DNA of 64,000 bases from NCBI GenBank assembly GCA_030077755.1, contig JAQJZZ010000010.1, positions 4,898,001-4,962,000 of the forward strand. Direction: 5' to 3'. Source of the DNA: Filosporella fistucella. Its lineage: Eukaryota; Ascomycota; Leotiomycetes; Helotiales. The notes below the pieces were generated by a model. It had not been told where the DNA came from, did no database searches, and saw only the letters and a list, made by a program, of their open reading frames with translations. The position numbers and the translations under genes are program-made. Within the stretch, counting starts at the first letter, position 1. Every line of letters starts with the position of its first letter. This document shows positions 24,355 through 37,216 of the stretch, in pieces.

Positions 24355-24840
24355 GAAAGGCAGAAGTAAATGAGAATGAAATGAAATGAGATAAGTACAT
24401 ATTTGAAGGTTTCGGGTGTTGGAGAGTGTGGTGATGTGAATATTGAAATGGTGTAAGTGCATCTAGCATGCTGATATTCTTTTTTTGGCTGGCTCGAGGT
24501 GAGTTTGCTTCTTGTAAAATCTTATCTTTGCAGGTGACATTGAGTACTCCCTTTCCTCACTTGGGTTGTCGAACTTGCACAAGGACCATCGATTGTCTAG
24601 GAGGATTCAACAGCATATTGATATGTCCCCTCTCTAAACTGTAAAAGTTCCCCGACTAGCCTCCCTCTCAATGGCTCAAAGCAAGAGTGCAGCTTTTCAG
24701 ATGGGAAAAGGGTATATTTCTCTGCTGAAGAGCCTCAAATTATCCCACATCAAATCATCTCATCATTAATCTAACGGAGTTACCTCCGACTTTATCATAG
24801 CCATCTTTACCTCCTCCGCCAGAGAAGTCCAATGAAGAAC
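24355..24840. other. Convergent 3' region quinone reductase/HELQ
   Basis: 486 bp between the facing genes. AT-rich; no gene or repeat recognised. Confidence 0.4.
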
Positions 24841-27800
24841 TCATTCCAACTCCTCATCCTCGAGTTGAGCCTGCATTTCTTTTTCTGTGTATTGTTAGGC
24901 GAGTCTCTATTCATTATTGAGAGGAGAAGGTGTGAGAGGGGAAATGTTAAAAATGAAGTGGAGAAAGGCTCAGAAGTGAAGTGAATAAGGGAGAGGCAGG
25001 GGCGAAAGAGGGGCCGGAGAATGCTTACCCCAAACATGATTTGCGCTCTTGGAGATAGTCTCAGCTCTCATCTGAAGTTTACTGATATACTTCAACTCGT
25101 CTTCTCCGCTAATTCGAGGTTTTTTTGGTTGTGCCTATACGCAATGTGTTAGTATTTCCCATCTGACACAGTTTCAATCACAAAATATAAGACGAGCATG
25201 GAAAAAGGACACAAACCATCAACAAAACCGGCAAAATATCCTTAACATCCGCCGCTGCCAGGGCCGCCACAGTCTTGAACCCATTCTCCCAAAACACTCT
25301 CGCCGTCCTACTCTTCACAAACGTGACTTTTGCCAACGCGAGAAGATCCGCTCTCGCGCCAGCCTTCAACCGATCGGAGAAATGATCGAGTACTGCTGCC
25401 AGCCCGCCCCAGTTCATCCGCTCGCAGAACTTTATCATTCCAGCGGCGAAACCTTGACATGTTTGAGCTAAATTTTGGACTGTGCCGCGTGGTATGTCGT
25501 AGTTGCGCGCTACGACATAGATGGGGATTTCATTGCAGAGGTCACGGAGCTGAAGAGCTGTGTAGAAGCGGCGGTAGATACGAGCGGTTTCGATTTCTTG
25601 AGGAGTAGTCTCTTTCATTGTGGCGCCTTGGGCCCTGGTATGACGTTAGACTACCGAGGCACGATTCAAGTCTATCTAGTTAGGTTATAGGTTAGACTTA
25701 CATTTTGTTGATGATAGATGGTTTCAACCCCACAAAATCTAATACTCGGAGACTTCCTTCATCAAGTATTTCCATCTCTTTGCGGAAGATTTGCCAGTTT
25801 ATGGGCGTTGATGCTGCTTGAACCGGCGTGAAGGCGTACAGAACATGCATTTCGCTGTCCATTACGAAGGCCTGGAGGGCTCGCCGGAGCTCCCTGTGGA
25901 TGAAAAGCCCATCTTCTGGTGTGAGGGAAGATGCGACAATTGCTTGGCCTAGGAGGGTGGCTTTCAACCCCGTTGGAGTATTAACGATCAGCTCACTGGA
26001 TTTCAAATCTTCTAAAGTGGACTCAACCATCGTTGCTAGTTCATCGTGGTCGATTGAGTGGAAGAGAAGTGTTTTGGTCATGTAATCGCCCACTGATTCT
26101 TCACTGGTCGCCAAATTCGTTGCAATAATTTCGAGTAAAGCTCTGAATATGTGATTAGCAAAGAAACAGAGCTGAAAATTCTCAATTACCTTTTCACCCC
26201 TCTCTTGCCTGGCACCAAGCAGCTCTCCACACTGGGAAGTTCTGCTTCCATCAATTCCGCGACCGCTTCAAGGTCACTCTTCAGACAACAAAGATATGTT
26301 TCTCCAATTTCGTCCTTTCCCTTTCGTCCTGCTCTGCCTCGCATTTGACGCCTGAAAGTCAGCACGCCCCCAATATACAGCTATCAGTACTTACAGCATT
26401 GACGGACCGACCAATTCGGCGCCCATACGTGCGCCATGAAGAATCACTCTTCTCGCAGGCAAATTGATCCCTGCAGCTAAACTGCAAGTTGCAACAATGA
26501 CTTTCAAGACGCCCTCATCGTATGCTGTCGCAACAAGCTCACGCTCTTCTGAAGTCAAGCCAGCGTCTGTAAAGACAGTTAGAGAGCTTCTTGCTGTTAT
26601 GAAGATGACTTACGGTGAAATCCAACCCCAACTGGGATGGTTTTTTCGAGGATACTGTCGAGACCGGTGGTTGTACTTCTGAGATCATTCAATAGATCTC
26701 GCCGTTTACTCATAGTAAATAAGTCTACTTCGTCGGGCCGAGGCAGTGCTTGACTGATTAAAGTTGCATCCTTTTCGCACCCTGATCTGCTACTACAAAA
26801 CACTAAAGCACCATACCCACACCTCGCTGTTTCATTCGCAAGAGCAACAACAGCATTAAGCAAAGAGCTGCTGAGTTCCTTACTCTCCGATTGACGAATT
26901 AATCTGCAAGGGGTTGGTTTGGGTTGCGAGCTACTTTGAGTTTGCGTCTGGGTTTGTGTTTGTGCATTTAATTGAGTGGCTGTCCGATAAAATATCCTTG
27001 CCGTTGAAGCTGGATAAACTGAATTGTCAAAAACTAGATGCTCCTCAACAGGTATAGGGCGGTATTTGGAGTGATAAAACCTAGCATTATTGAGCCATTG
27101 TGCAATCAGTTCTACATTCTAGGCACGTTAGCAGTGCTCGCAAAGTAGGAGATGCTCAAAATTCTCACATTGAGGGTGGCACTCATTCCAATTAATTGTA
27201 CATCATCACCCTTGAGACTCAAGAGCTTCGTTGCCATGAGTTCCAACAAGTAACCTCGGTTTTCATCATCAAGCATATGAAGTTCATCCATTACAACCAC
27301 GCCGAGTTTCTCGATAGAAAGGTCTTCAATCGCTGCATTTACTAGTGAGTTTGCCTGTTGATTAGCCACCACTAAATCCCTTTAAATGAGGTAACTTACC
27401 TTCTCTATTGTGCAAACTGCGATGTCCATATCTTGCCAGGAAGCTTTTACCTTACTACCGCCAAAAAATCCAACAGCACGTATGGAGTTTTCGTCTCCAC
27501 ACTTCTTCCACCAGGTTGGCCATGGCTTTTGGTTTGGATCTGAAGACTCTGCTTCCTTCTCAATACCATCAACCACTTTTCTGATCCACTTCATCTTTTC
27601 TTGAACCAGAGCAACATACGGTAAGACAAGAATGGCTTTTCTGTCAGGTGTCTCAATTACTTTTTTTAGCATTAATATGTCTGCAACCAGTGATTTTCCT
27701 CCCCCAGTTGGAGCGGTATATACGAGATTCCGAGATCCTCCCAGAGCACCACTCCGTAGCAAGCATTCTGATTGCCATGGGTAAATCGACCTAATCCCGA

Positions 27801-28164
27801 GAGAAGCAAAATTTTCAACAAGCTTGGCTGGCAATCCGTAAGCTGAGTGGGACAGGTCCAAAAGAGGATTTGAAGTTGGATTTGGTGTTAATGCAAGGAC
27901 TCTCCTTTGCGAGTACTCTGATTGGCCGTAATCAACAGCATCGTGGATTTCTCCGGCCTTCAAAGCACCAAAGTGGTTGTCTTGGAGTGTTGGACGACGG
28001 AACTCTGTTTTGCTTGGGGTAGCTTGAGTGTCACCGTTTTGATTCTCTTGCAACTCATCAAGTCTCCGTTTATGGCCAGCAAGGGATACAGTGGTGGCGT
28101 TGGATCTGGCTGCATCTACAGACGTTTTGTGGTACACCCTGGTATACGTTTTGTTGACATTCAT
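24841..28164 (-). CDS. HELQ: HELQ/Mus308-type superfamily 2 DNA repair helicase (helicase only)
   Basis: Ski2-like 3'-5' DNA helicase of the HELQ/polymerase-theta helicase family, used in replication-fork and crosslink repair. Nine exons: 28164-27400, 27354-27169, 27118-26614, 26566-26395, 26351-26190, 26142-25702, 25634-25217, 25134-25029 and 24884-24841; all phases close, giving 932 residues. Motifs are Q-motif region [10 protein letters not shown], Walker [10 protein letters not shown] (near residue 150), DEAH-like [16 protein letters not shown], then [38 protein letters not shown] and [11 protein letters not shown] (motifs V and VI). The C-terminus has the winged-helix and ratchet region and a helix-hairpin-helix-like [11 protein letters not shown]. 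No polymerase domain follows, so it is the HELQ rather than POLQ form. Confidence 0.93.
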
Positions 28165-29633
28165 GCTGGAACCCGCGACGGCGGTTCGATGCAGGTAGTC
28201 AAGGCTGACATAGGCAAATTCAGATCATGAGATTTTTATAACTCTGTTGGCTCCACGCGTTCATCTCGAAGCAATTTGCAAAGGTAATGAGCGTATGTTG
28301 TTGCAGAAAAAGCAAAGCATGGCAACGGAGTTGGTACAGTCTCGTCAAATAAATTGAGGCGCCAATTCATCCCACCTGAATCGCGATGGCACGTGAGGCT
28401 TGATGCTAGATCTGCCTCCCGGGCTACTTGACCATATCGGGGTTAGCGTGGTAAGGAAGGTTTACCACGCATCATTTAACCGGGATGTTCTTTGGCTCTC
28501 CTCTGCCTGGAACGGAAAGACCCCGGACTGGAGCGAGAGCAACTTCATCGGTCCAGAATGTCGGGGTGTAAATCGCCGGCCCAGTGACAGCAGACACCTC
28601 CACCTTGATGGAGAGAAACTTGCACAAGATTACCAAGAATTGTAAGTGTGAGATATCTATGGAGCTGACCTTCTACACATTTTAATCGCAAAAGGAGGAC
28701 AATAAGTTCTCGGCTCGATAGTGAAATCTTCAGTTCTTCCACCCCAAAACCAAATCCATACCCCCAACGGAGGATCAACCCCCATATCGAGCGAGGCGTC
28801 ATTCGTTGAAAGGAATGCAAGAAGAGAGACTGATGAGTCTGAGCGGTAAGTCGGCATCTCACCACACCCGGAAAACTGTCGGAGGAGTCTTTGCCCAGCC
28901 CATATCCCCATATCATATTTTCGGTCCCGCCTCGTACCTTCATGGAATAGATCCTGTTCCACGACGACTCAACTCGACTATAGTTTCGATCTCACAAGAA
29001 TGCGTTAGATACCTCATCTTAGTTTGATATTTCCAGACGAATTGATTTTTGATGATATCGTCTTTGTGTTGAACAATTCGCCGCGAACTCATATACATAT
29101 GCTTGTTCGTTGTTCTAACGAGTCGTGAGACGGCCATTACCACGGTAATTATCTACTATTATCAGCCACGAGCTGAGACTCATATTTCATCAATGCATAT
29201 CTCCATAGCTTTGCCGGGTGTGATTTCGGCATCGCAGCATTCGTCTCATGTATCAATCATTTCTGTTTCCCGCAGCCATATGCGTCGTCCTACACAGCTC
29301 GAGAACTCTCAAGGGGTTCCTAGTCGATTTACCCGATGAGATATGGAAGGATTGAAGCGCAGATGAAACGAGTCCATACAAGAGCCTTGGAATTAGCAAT
29401 TCTTTCTGCTGATAATGTGTTGGCACACCAGCAGCACATCTTGGAACCAGAGGCAAGGCGAAATAGTAGGTGATAACCCTCGCCAGCCCAAATCCACGAG
29501 AATGACGGCGACCACTCTCATACTTGACTGAAATGAATCACTAGTGCAATTATCGAATAGAGATATTTCTTTTAACTTAAAGGAAGGGGGTTATCCGCTC
29601 CATGATTTTGTGCATAGCGTTATAGTAGAAAGC
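28165..29633. other. Intergenic region upstream of HELQ
   Basis: About 1.5 kb. Apart from the ACGCGT box it shows no gene with motifs on either strand; several short overlapping frames on both strands look random. Confidence 0.4.
28255..28260. promoter_or_regulatory. ACGCGT (MluI cell-cycle box) upstream of HELQ
   Basis: Palindromic ACGCGT 91 bp upstream of the helicase start. This is the MBF/MCB site used for G1/S DNA-replication and repair genes in fungi. Single short match, so only suggestive. Confidence 0.35.
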
Positions 29634-29913
29634 TTACTTGGAGGAGGGCGGTAAACCTTTTGGAACGGGAGGGCCAGAGACACAATTCTTACCAGCAGTG
29701 TAAGTCATAACTGGTGATTTTGAATGAGATGACGATTCAGCAGCATTCATCCGAGCTCCCGGAGACTTCTATGAAAGAGATTCTCACGTTACATATTCAC
29801 GATATTGTAGATAGAAGGCATAGAATGTTGTGAGAGTTCAGGAAGGGGGAAAAGATACTCATTGGCTATGTGTATAGAGGAACTACGAGGCCGCGAGGGA
29901 ACCAGCGCGACAT
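29634..29913 (-). CDS. Possible small two-exon protein, 53 residues, unknown
   Basis: Exon 1 is 29913-29887 (MSRWFPRGL) and exon 2 is 29768-29634; the 118-bp intron has GTAGTT and CATAG ends and closes in phase 0. Exon 2 reads KSPGARMNAAESSSHSKSP and continues to a GPPVPKGLPPSSK end with a TAA. The even composition and clean junction suggest a real small gene, but I recognise no family and the donor is not the commonest type. An alternative is a longer leader exon upstream. Confidence 0.4.
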
Positions 29914-30511
29914 TAACGTAGAGCAAATGGGATGCGTAAAGAGCTGATTGAGTGAGAATGAAGTGAACATGTTTTCAAGGTGTGTAGGTTCTGTCTGCCG
30001 GGTCCCATGCTCGCCCTGGGTGGGTGGTGTCTAACCTACTAGCGGCTCACATCGACATCCATCGAACTTCAACCTTGACTTTCCTTCCTGAACAACATAA
30101 TTCCCCCCTGCGTCGGATTCTTCGCCCACGTCCACAATCTAGTTCCCTCTACATTTTGACTCCTCTTGGGACATTCTCTAAACAGTAAATCAAGGTCCCA
30201 TAGACTTACTTTCTTAAAAACCCGAAATACGGAAAGATTTCATAGCCTTGTCTTTCCCCCGACCCAGTTAGCCCACATCTGGAGGGCACACCACGCAACT
30301 CTGCACGTATTCGAACGCGATTTTCCACCGAAACTCTCTACTACGAATTTCCAACGATTGATTCTGTTGATTCCTTTCCTCTGATGGGTCAAGACTTGGC
30401 CGCCATCGTTCGATAGCCTCGCATATCAGCGCTTCTCGCCATTCTTCCTGCGAGAAGCGCTTCCGTCATAACGTAGCAGCGCGGCGGACAAATCGCAAAT
30501 AGACTACAATC
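29914..30511. other. Upstream region and leader of SNT2
   Basis: 598 bp between the small minus-strand gene and SNT2. The last 450 bp are C/T-rich on the plus strand, typical of a long fungal 5' leader. A hairpin-like pair, GCGCTTCTCGCC and GCGAGAAGCGC, lies around 30429-30461 in the presumed leader. Confidence 0.4.
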
Positions 30512-33500
30512 ATGGTGAAAGTATCTTCTCGTCGCTCAAGTGCTGCAGGCATAGCCCGCGTCTCATCGCCCGTCGACAGTCCCGATGAGGCTTCCACCGC
30601 AAAAGAAGGGCAGAAAGCCAAGGAAGGTGCATCCAGTTCCTCTCAACAAGGTCACTCGAGCTCCGAAGCAGCCAAACAATCGGATGCGAATGGATCAAAT
30701 ATGGGCGCATCGAGTTCACAGCCTATGACGGCTTCAAATTCCACATCCTCGGTCCACTCGACAAAAGAGTCTGCGACGAATGGTGCAGGTGCAACAGCGG
30801 TTCCTTATGGAACGAGATCGCGCAACAGGACTGGAGCATCACGGCCAAATTATGCGGAGGACAAGGAATTGGATATAGAATTTGAAGCCACACCAGCGAC
30901 AAAAGAGAGTAATGGGCGCAAGTCTCTCAAGGCCGCCGATCCGATTGTGAGCGATTCGGCGCGCGCCTCTACCAATGCGAAGAAGATTCCTGCACCCGAG
31001 CCAGAACAGACTTTGACTGTTCAAACTCACCATAAGGAACCTATCCCAGGAACTTCTACATTTTCCGCAAATCCTGCTGTAGCAGCACCAAAGAAGAGGA
31101 AGGCGAATAACTCGTCGGCACAGCAGTCGCAAATTCAAATGATCCCACACAATGTACCACCAACGCAGGCTATGACCAGGGGTGCTACTATGGCCGCGCA
31201 AGTTGTAGGCAATTCTCCAGATTCGAATATGCTCAGTTTTGAGGACTGCAAAGGCCGTCTAAAAGATAACAAGCTTATTGCCGATGACGGAACCGTTCTT
31301 GCTGTTAATGGTGAGCTCGCATTTATCTTCCTTTTCTTCATATTCGGATTTTAACACTCTCTAGATCACGCCTATCTCGTCTGTGAACCACCTGGGGAAC
31401 CATATTATCTTGGCCGTATTATGGAATTCCTTCACGTCAACAATGATCCCAAACAGCCAATTGATGCATTGCGACTTAATTGGTACTATCGTCCAAAAGA
31501 TATTGGTCGCAAGGTCAACGACACACGTCAAGTCTTTGCATCAATGCATTCCGACATTAGTCCACTCACAGCACTGCGAGGAAAATGCCAGATCAAGCAT
31601 AAAAGTGAAGTCGAAAAACTAGATGATTTAAGAAAAACCAAAGACTGCTTCTGGTACGAAAAGTTATATGATCGCTACATTCATCGATTTTACGACGTCA
31701 TTCCAACCAGTATGGTCATTAATGTCCCGGCCGAAGTGAAAAAAGTCCTCGACGAGAGATGGAAATTCATAGTGGTTGAGCCTGGACGCGGAAAAGAGCT
31801 CACATCGGCGGTAAAGTCTTGCAAAAGATGCAGTAAATATTGCGCAAGGTTTGTTTCTCCTATTGAATATTGCTACTTCTGCTAATTAATTGTAGCAATG
31901 ACTCAGTCGACTGTGCTGTCTGTCGGAATACTTACCATATGAGCTGCGTCAGTCCACCGTTGCTGAAGAAGCCATCCCGAGGATTTGCTTGGGCATGCGG
32001 GCCGTGCAGTAAAGCTCAAGAGAAGCGGCTGGAAGCTAGAAATACGCCAAATATAACAGATTCGCCGGAAAACGATGATGAGATTGTCGATGAAGAGGAA
32101 GAGCTACAAGGAAACTCTGGGGCAGCTCTTGATACCGGTCGGACCAGTCCTGAAATTTCTAGTGAAAACGAGATATCCATTCATCCCGGCACTGCCGAGC
32201 AGATACACCAAGCTAGCTTATGGCTCTTCCGATATCTTGGTATTCATTGCAAAGTTGAAGATGCTCTAGATTATGACGACCGAATTTATCCCAGAGCCAG
32301 TTCCCGATTAGGTCCACGTCATCAAGCGGTCGTTCTCCCTTGGCCAGGAAGACCAGTCGAATATGTCAAGGCAGTTGAGACCAAGAGAAAATACGTCAAG
32401 GGTGGAGCCAAGAAGGACGCGAAGGCTACAAAGGATGCTCTTGCTGCAGCAGAAGCCGAAAAAATTGCTAGGGAAAATCGTCCAAAATGGGTGATGGATG
32501 CACCCCCAGGATATACTCACCGTGGAGAGGACTACGAAAATGGCGATCCAAATGCCACCTCTCAATTACTCTATAAGCTACCCGAGAACAGCGAGATCCC
32601 TGAGAAGCACCTCGATGGCAAAGAAGAATTCACCGAGGCTGAGCGCGAGCAGATGATATTTGATTTCGTCGGTCGGTCGGTGCAACTCATTAGGCCATTC
32701 GGATTTCCACCAATGTCAACAAATGTTGTTGATGTTGCTCTTACGTTGTTGCGGCAAAAAGGTTACGACATGGAAGCTGCACAAGAAGCTCTCCTTGACG
32801 CCGCTCAAAATAACAGAAAGTTGTTCAAGGAGCCTGAGCCAAATGCCACAGAACTCAAGAAATTTGAAGACGGTGTCGCCAAGTATGGCTCGGAATGGCA
32901 CAGTATCAAGAAGCACGTCAAAACTATGAGCCCTGGGGATATTGTTCGCTTTTATTATACCTGGAAAAAGTCACCTCGCGGCAAGCAAGTATGGGGCAAC
33001 TATTCTGGTCGAAAAGGCAAGAAAGAAGCTAAAAAGGCTGAGGCCACAGTCGGCAAATTGCAAGATGATGTTGCCGATGAAATGGACGATTCTGCTTTTG
33101 ACAACGACAAGGCGTTTATCAAGAATAGGAAATTCATGTGTAAGTTCTGTGCAACAAAAGAGTCACGCCAGTGGAGGCGAGCACCACAAACTCCCGCCGG
33201 AACTATGGTGTCAGAAATTCCAGGTGGCAAAACAACAGGCAAAGACAAGAGTAACATGCGAATGGTCGCCCTATGTAGGAGGTGTGCTGAACTTTGGCGA
33301 CGATATGCTATTCAGTGGGAAGACATCGATGAAGCCACCAAGAAAATTGCTCAAGCTGGCCGGACATGGAAGAGAAAAATCGACGAAGAAACACTTAAGG
33401 AGATGGTAGCCGCCAATGAAGTCACCAATCTTCCCCTTGTTGTCACTCCTGTGCCAAATGGATCCGCAAATGGGACACCTGCCCCAATGGCGATTCCACC

Positions 33501-35846
33501 GCCGCCGCAAGAGCCTCCCAGGAAGAAACTCAAGACTCTCGCGGAACGAGAATCTGTGGAGATCGTGGATCCTGCTGCAGCGGCAGTGCCTGTACCGAAA
33601 AAGAAGCAGCTCCTTCCTGAGAAACCTCCCCCACCACCACCTCCTCCAGAGCCACCCAAGCCCAAGGTCATGCCATGCGCAATCTGTGACGAATTGGACC
33701 CGTTGGGAGATCAACATTTGTCCTGTAAGGAATGCCGCATGACCGTTCATCGCAATTGCTACGGGGTTGTCAGCAAAAATCAAAGTACGAGCAAATGGGT
33801 TTGTGACATGTGTTCGAATGATAAAAACCCACAGGTGTCGGTGGTAAGTACTTTACTTGGTATCTTCCAACATTTACTGATATATCGCAGCATTACAAGT
33901 GCATACTCTGCCCTGTCGAACACACTGAACACGATTTCGTAGAAGCTCCTAAACTCACCACCCACAAGAAGAAATCGGAGAAGGACAAAGAACGTGAACG
34001 AGTGGAGAGAGAAAATTCTCAGAAGGTCGCCGATTACTTCCGCAAGAAGCAAGAGGAAATGAATAAACCCGTCAATCCTCGCGAGCCTCTGAAGCGAACC
34101 GCCAACAATAACTGGATTCATGTTACATGTGCTGTGTTCACACCAGAAGTCAAATTTGGCAATGCGAAAGCCTTGGAGCCGTCTGAGGGAATCCCTTCGA
34201 TACCAATTGCCAGATACGAAGAGGTCTGTAAGATCTGTAAGAACAAAAAGGGTGCTTGTGTGAGTTGCCACACATGTAAATCACCAGGTCAGTTTCAATT
34301 GTTTCGTCACGACATCAATATTCTAATATGATTAGTACACGTTTCTTGCGCCCACCAAAATGGGTATGTCTTAGGCTTCGATATTACGCCTGTGAAGGGA
34401 TCTCGCAAGGATCAAGTCAATACCATCACCATAGGCGAGGAGAGTGGTACTATGACGGCTGCAGTATGGTGCAAAGAGCATGCACCAACCAAAACGATTG
34501 TCCACCGGATGCAGGATATAGTCGACAACACTGGCATGAACGCATTACAACTTTATGTCCAGAATTTCAAACAAGCTGACTTGGCTCTGACTGGTACCGT
34601 TCGCAAGGCAACTCTAGTCAACCAATCTACTAAAGCTGCCAATCCCGCAATTGTCACTGGCCCTCCAAATCGTCGTACTTCGACAACGAATGTCTCGAAC
34701 GCAGCAAACGGACGAGCCTCACTTTCGAACACCAAAGTAGAAGAAGGATTCTCGTCGTCGCTCGCCAAGCTCAAGGTCGAAAAGAAATGTGTGACTTGCG
34801 AGGTAGACGTCAGCCCGAAATGGTGGCCTTATCCTCCCAAAACCTCGGATTCGCCATTGATTCAGAAGGTTGAGGGCTCTAACGGTGTCAATGGCGACAC
34901 TGCTCGTTCAAGTGAGCAACCACTTCCAAACGGTAATTCAATGCAAAATGGAACAGAAGAGAATGGGGGTACAAACGTTGCTCTTGCTGCTGCTGCTCTG
35001 CATCAAAAACCTGCGAAGAAGCTACAAACTCCGACAGAATTCCAATGTCATCAATGTCACTTCAACAAGAAGCTTCGCAAGGAGCCAACTCCACCTCCGC
35101 CGCCCCCAGTTGCTCCAGTAGCTCCGATAGCTCCTGTGGCTCCAGTGCCTCCTCAAGAGTCATCGCGACCGCCGATTGCGGCTCCACCTGCGAACGTAAA
35201 CGTTCCTATGCCGGATGCTGAAATTCAACCTTCAATGCAAAGCCCGTACACCTCGTGGCCTGCTCCTCCAGTGTTTCTGGCTAACCGTCCGCCATATCAG
35301 TGGCCATCCCCACGACACTCACCAGCCCCTCAAGCTGTGCCTCTTGTCAATCATCTCAACGGAAATCACTCTCCTCATGTCAATCAGGCCGCACCTCAGT
35401 CACTTAATGGACAGCCCCCGCTACGTCAACAGCTTCACGGGATACCACATTCTCCGCACCAAAATGGTCATAATGGTCATAACGGTCATATGGGACAAAT
35501 TTCAAATGGCTATCCTCCACCTCCTTCACCAAATCGAGGCATGGGGTCACCCGCTTTGCACATACAAAGTGGGACATATGCATCTTATGCGTCTACGAGG
35601 CCACCACCTCAACACTTGACTAATGGTGGTCCACCGCCTCGTGCGCCTGAACACCCATTTTCGCAAGGAGCACCCATGCATTCCCGATCTTCCTTTGGTC
35701 AAGCTCAGGGTAGTCCACCACTCCATCGCGATAGCTATCCTCAAAACCGAGATAACGGCGGGTCTCAGAATCATCGAGGACCGAATGACGGACGTGTGAA
35801 CGGAGGTGCTAGTGCCAGCCCTTCATTGAGAAATCTGCTTTCTTAG
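30512..35846 (+). CDS. SNT2: Chromatin reader Snt2 (BAH, PHD, SANT, GATA-like, extended PHD)
   Basis: Nuclear multi-reader protein; yeast Snt2 associates with Ecm5 and the Rpd3 deacetylase and acts in stress gene control and histone turnover. Exons are 30512-31310, 31365-31848, 31896-33843, 33891-34287 and 34336-35846, giving 1712 residues. Residues 1-260 are disordered and Ser/Ala-rich. The BAH domain spans about 262-400 (DHAYLVCEPPGEPYYLGRI). PHD1 is about 415-465 (CKRCSKYC, CAVCRNTYHMSC). SANT is about 744-795 (VAKYGSEWHSIKKHV, YYTWKKS). A GATA-like finger lies near 840-910 (CKFCATKESRQWRR). PHD2 is about 1020-1070 (CAICDELDPLGDQHLSCKEC), running into an extended PHD across introns 3 and 4. 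The last 500 residues are Pro/Gln/His/Asn-rich with short NGHNGH repeats. Confidence 0.95.
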
Positions 35847-36080
35847 AAAAATTCCCATGTAAATTCTAGCGTTATGATCATTTGTCATTTGTCAGTTGCA
35901 TGAGTTCGGTGGGGAAATCATATCTGGGATGATGGGGCATCCATCGGATATCAAGCATGGCGTTCAGAGGGCTTTTTGTATGAGTATATTAGGATTAGGG
36001 ATGTTTAAGGAGATGTAGACTCCTGCTCTAGATATAGGGCACAAATAGAAAGAACCAATGCGATCCTTCAAAAATGTCTG

Positions 36081-37216
36081 TTATAGCTTTATCCGAACCC
36101 TAATTTCAATTAGACGTTGATATTTCTTGAAGCTTGTGAAACTCACCAATGTACTTTTGAATATGCCTTGCCTCCCAAACTCTTGCATACTCCTTGACTC
36201 TGCAGATTGTCTACAGACACATCGGAATGGAAGAGCTCTTCCGGACCGATCTCCTTTAGGTGCTCCCTGAACAGCTTCTGAGAAATTGCTTTTGCTATTC
36301 CTTTGCCGCGATAAGGCTCCTGTTCCTATTAACAGGCTTGAAATGATTGGAAAAGGCAGTCACATACTTCACAATGCAACGTTTTTAGTGAGCCATCGAG
36401 ACCTTGGGCTGTTAGATGCGGAGAATGTAAAGATGTGAGGGGTAGGTATGACTTACCCACGAAACCCCAGGCAATAGGTTCCCCGTCTTTGATGACGGCT
36501 ACACTCGGTAACTTTGCCATACTCTCTCTATTCTCATTAGCATCGCCCATCTATCGGCCATGCCGACCCAGATCCCAAACCTAATATCTGGTGGAAACGT
36601 ACGCTTTATATGGAATCCCCGTCCTACTAAGCACTAACCCCATATCCTCCCTCCTCACCGTCCCATAACTAAATCCCTCTCCCTCAGGCAAAGGTTTCTC
36701 AACAGGTAGATCCTCTTTCCTGAATATGAATTTATGATGTGGCTCAGTCTCGTATATCACCTTCCCTTCTTCTCTCAAGATAGCTAGAATATGTTCGTTT
36801 AAAGTACCTAATACGACTCCAGGAAAAGGTCTCGGACCTATGTTCTGACGGTATTCATTTTCTAGGATCGAGATCTGGGAAAAGAGTTCTAGGATATGGA
36901 AGCGGAATAGCATATATTCGTCTTGATTCTGATTGCGACGGAAAGGAGCAATCTCTTCAAAAGTGGAAAATATCCAGAATTCTGTCTCGGTTCCGTGCGA
37001 GAGATCTAGATATGCGACTGTGAAATGTTTGGAGTCCGAGGTGGTGAGGTATAGGAGCTGGGAAGTAGGTGTTGTGCCGTAGGGGAGAGAGGTGGATTGG
37101 AGACGTCGGTAGAGGGCTAGAGAGTGTGGGAGGTGGGATGAGAGCAGGGGGAGGATGGGGGATGAGGCGGGGAGGGGAAAGGTGGATAGAGTTGTTTTTA
37201 TGGGGGAAGGTGACAT
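36081..37216 (-). CDS. GNAT-family N-acetyltransferase (FR47/GLYAT-like), fungal
   Basis: Acyl-CoA N-acyltransferase of unknown substrate. Best model exons: 37216-36599, 36550-36457, 36402-36368, 36319-36147 and 36099-36081, giving 312 residues. The CoA-binding core is clear: LPSVAVIKDGEPIAWGFVGLDGSLKTLHCE followed by EPYRGKGIAKAISQKLF (the R/Q-x-x-G-x-G/A loop), then HSDVSVDNLQSQ and LGGKAYSKVHW. The N-terminal half (HLPHSLALYRRLQS) matches the fungal version of this family. The first intron is uncertain: the only frame-preserving donor is GTTTCC, four bases inside a better-looking GTACGT that would break the frame. Confidence 0.82.
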
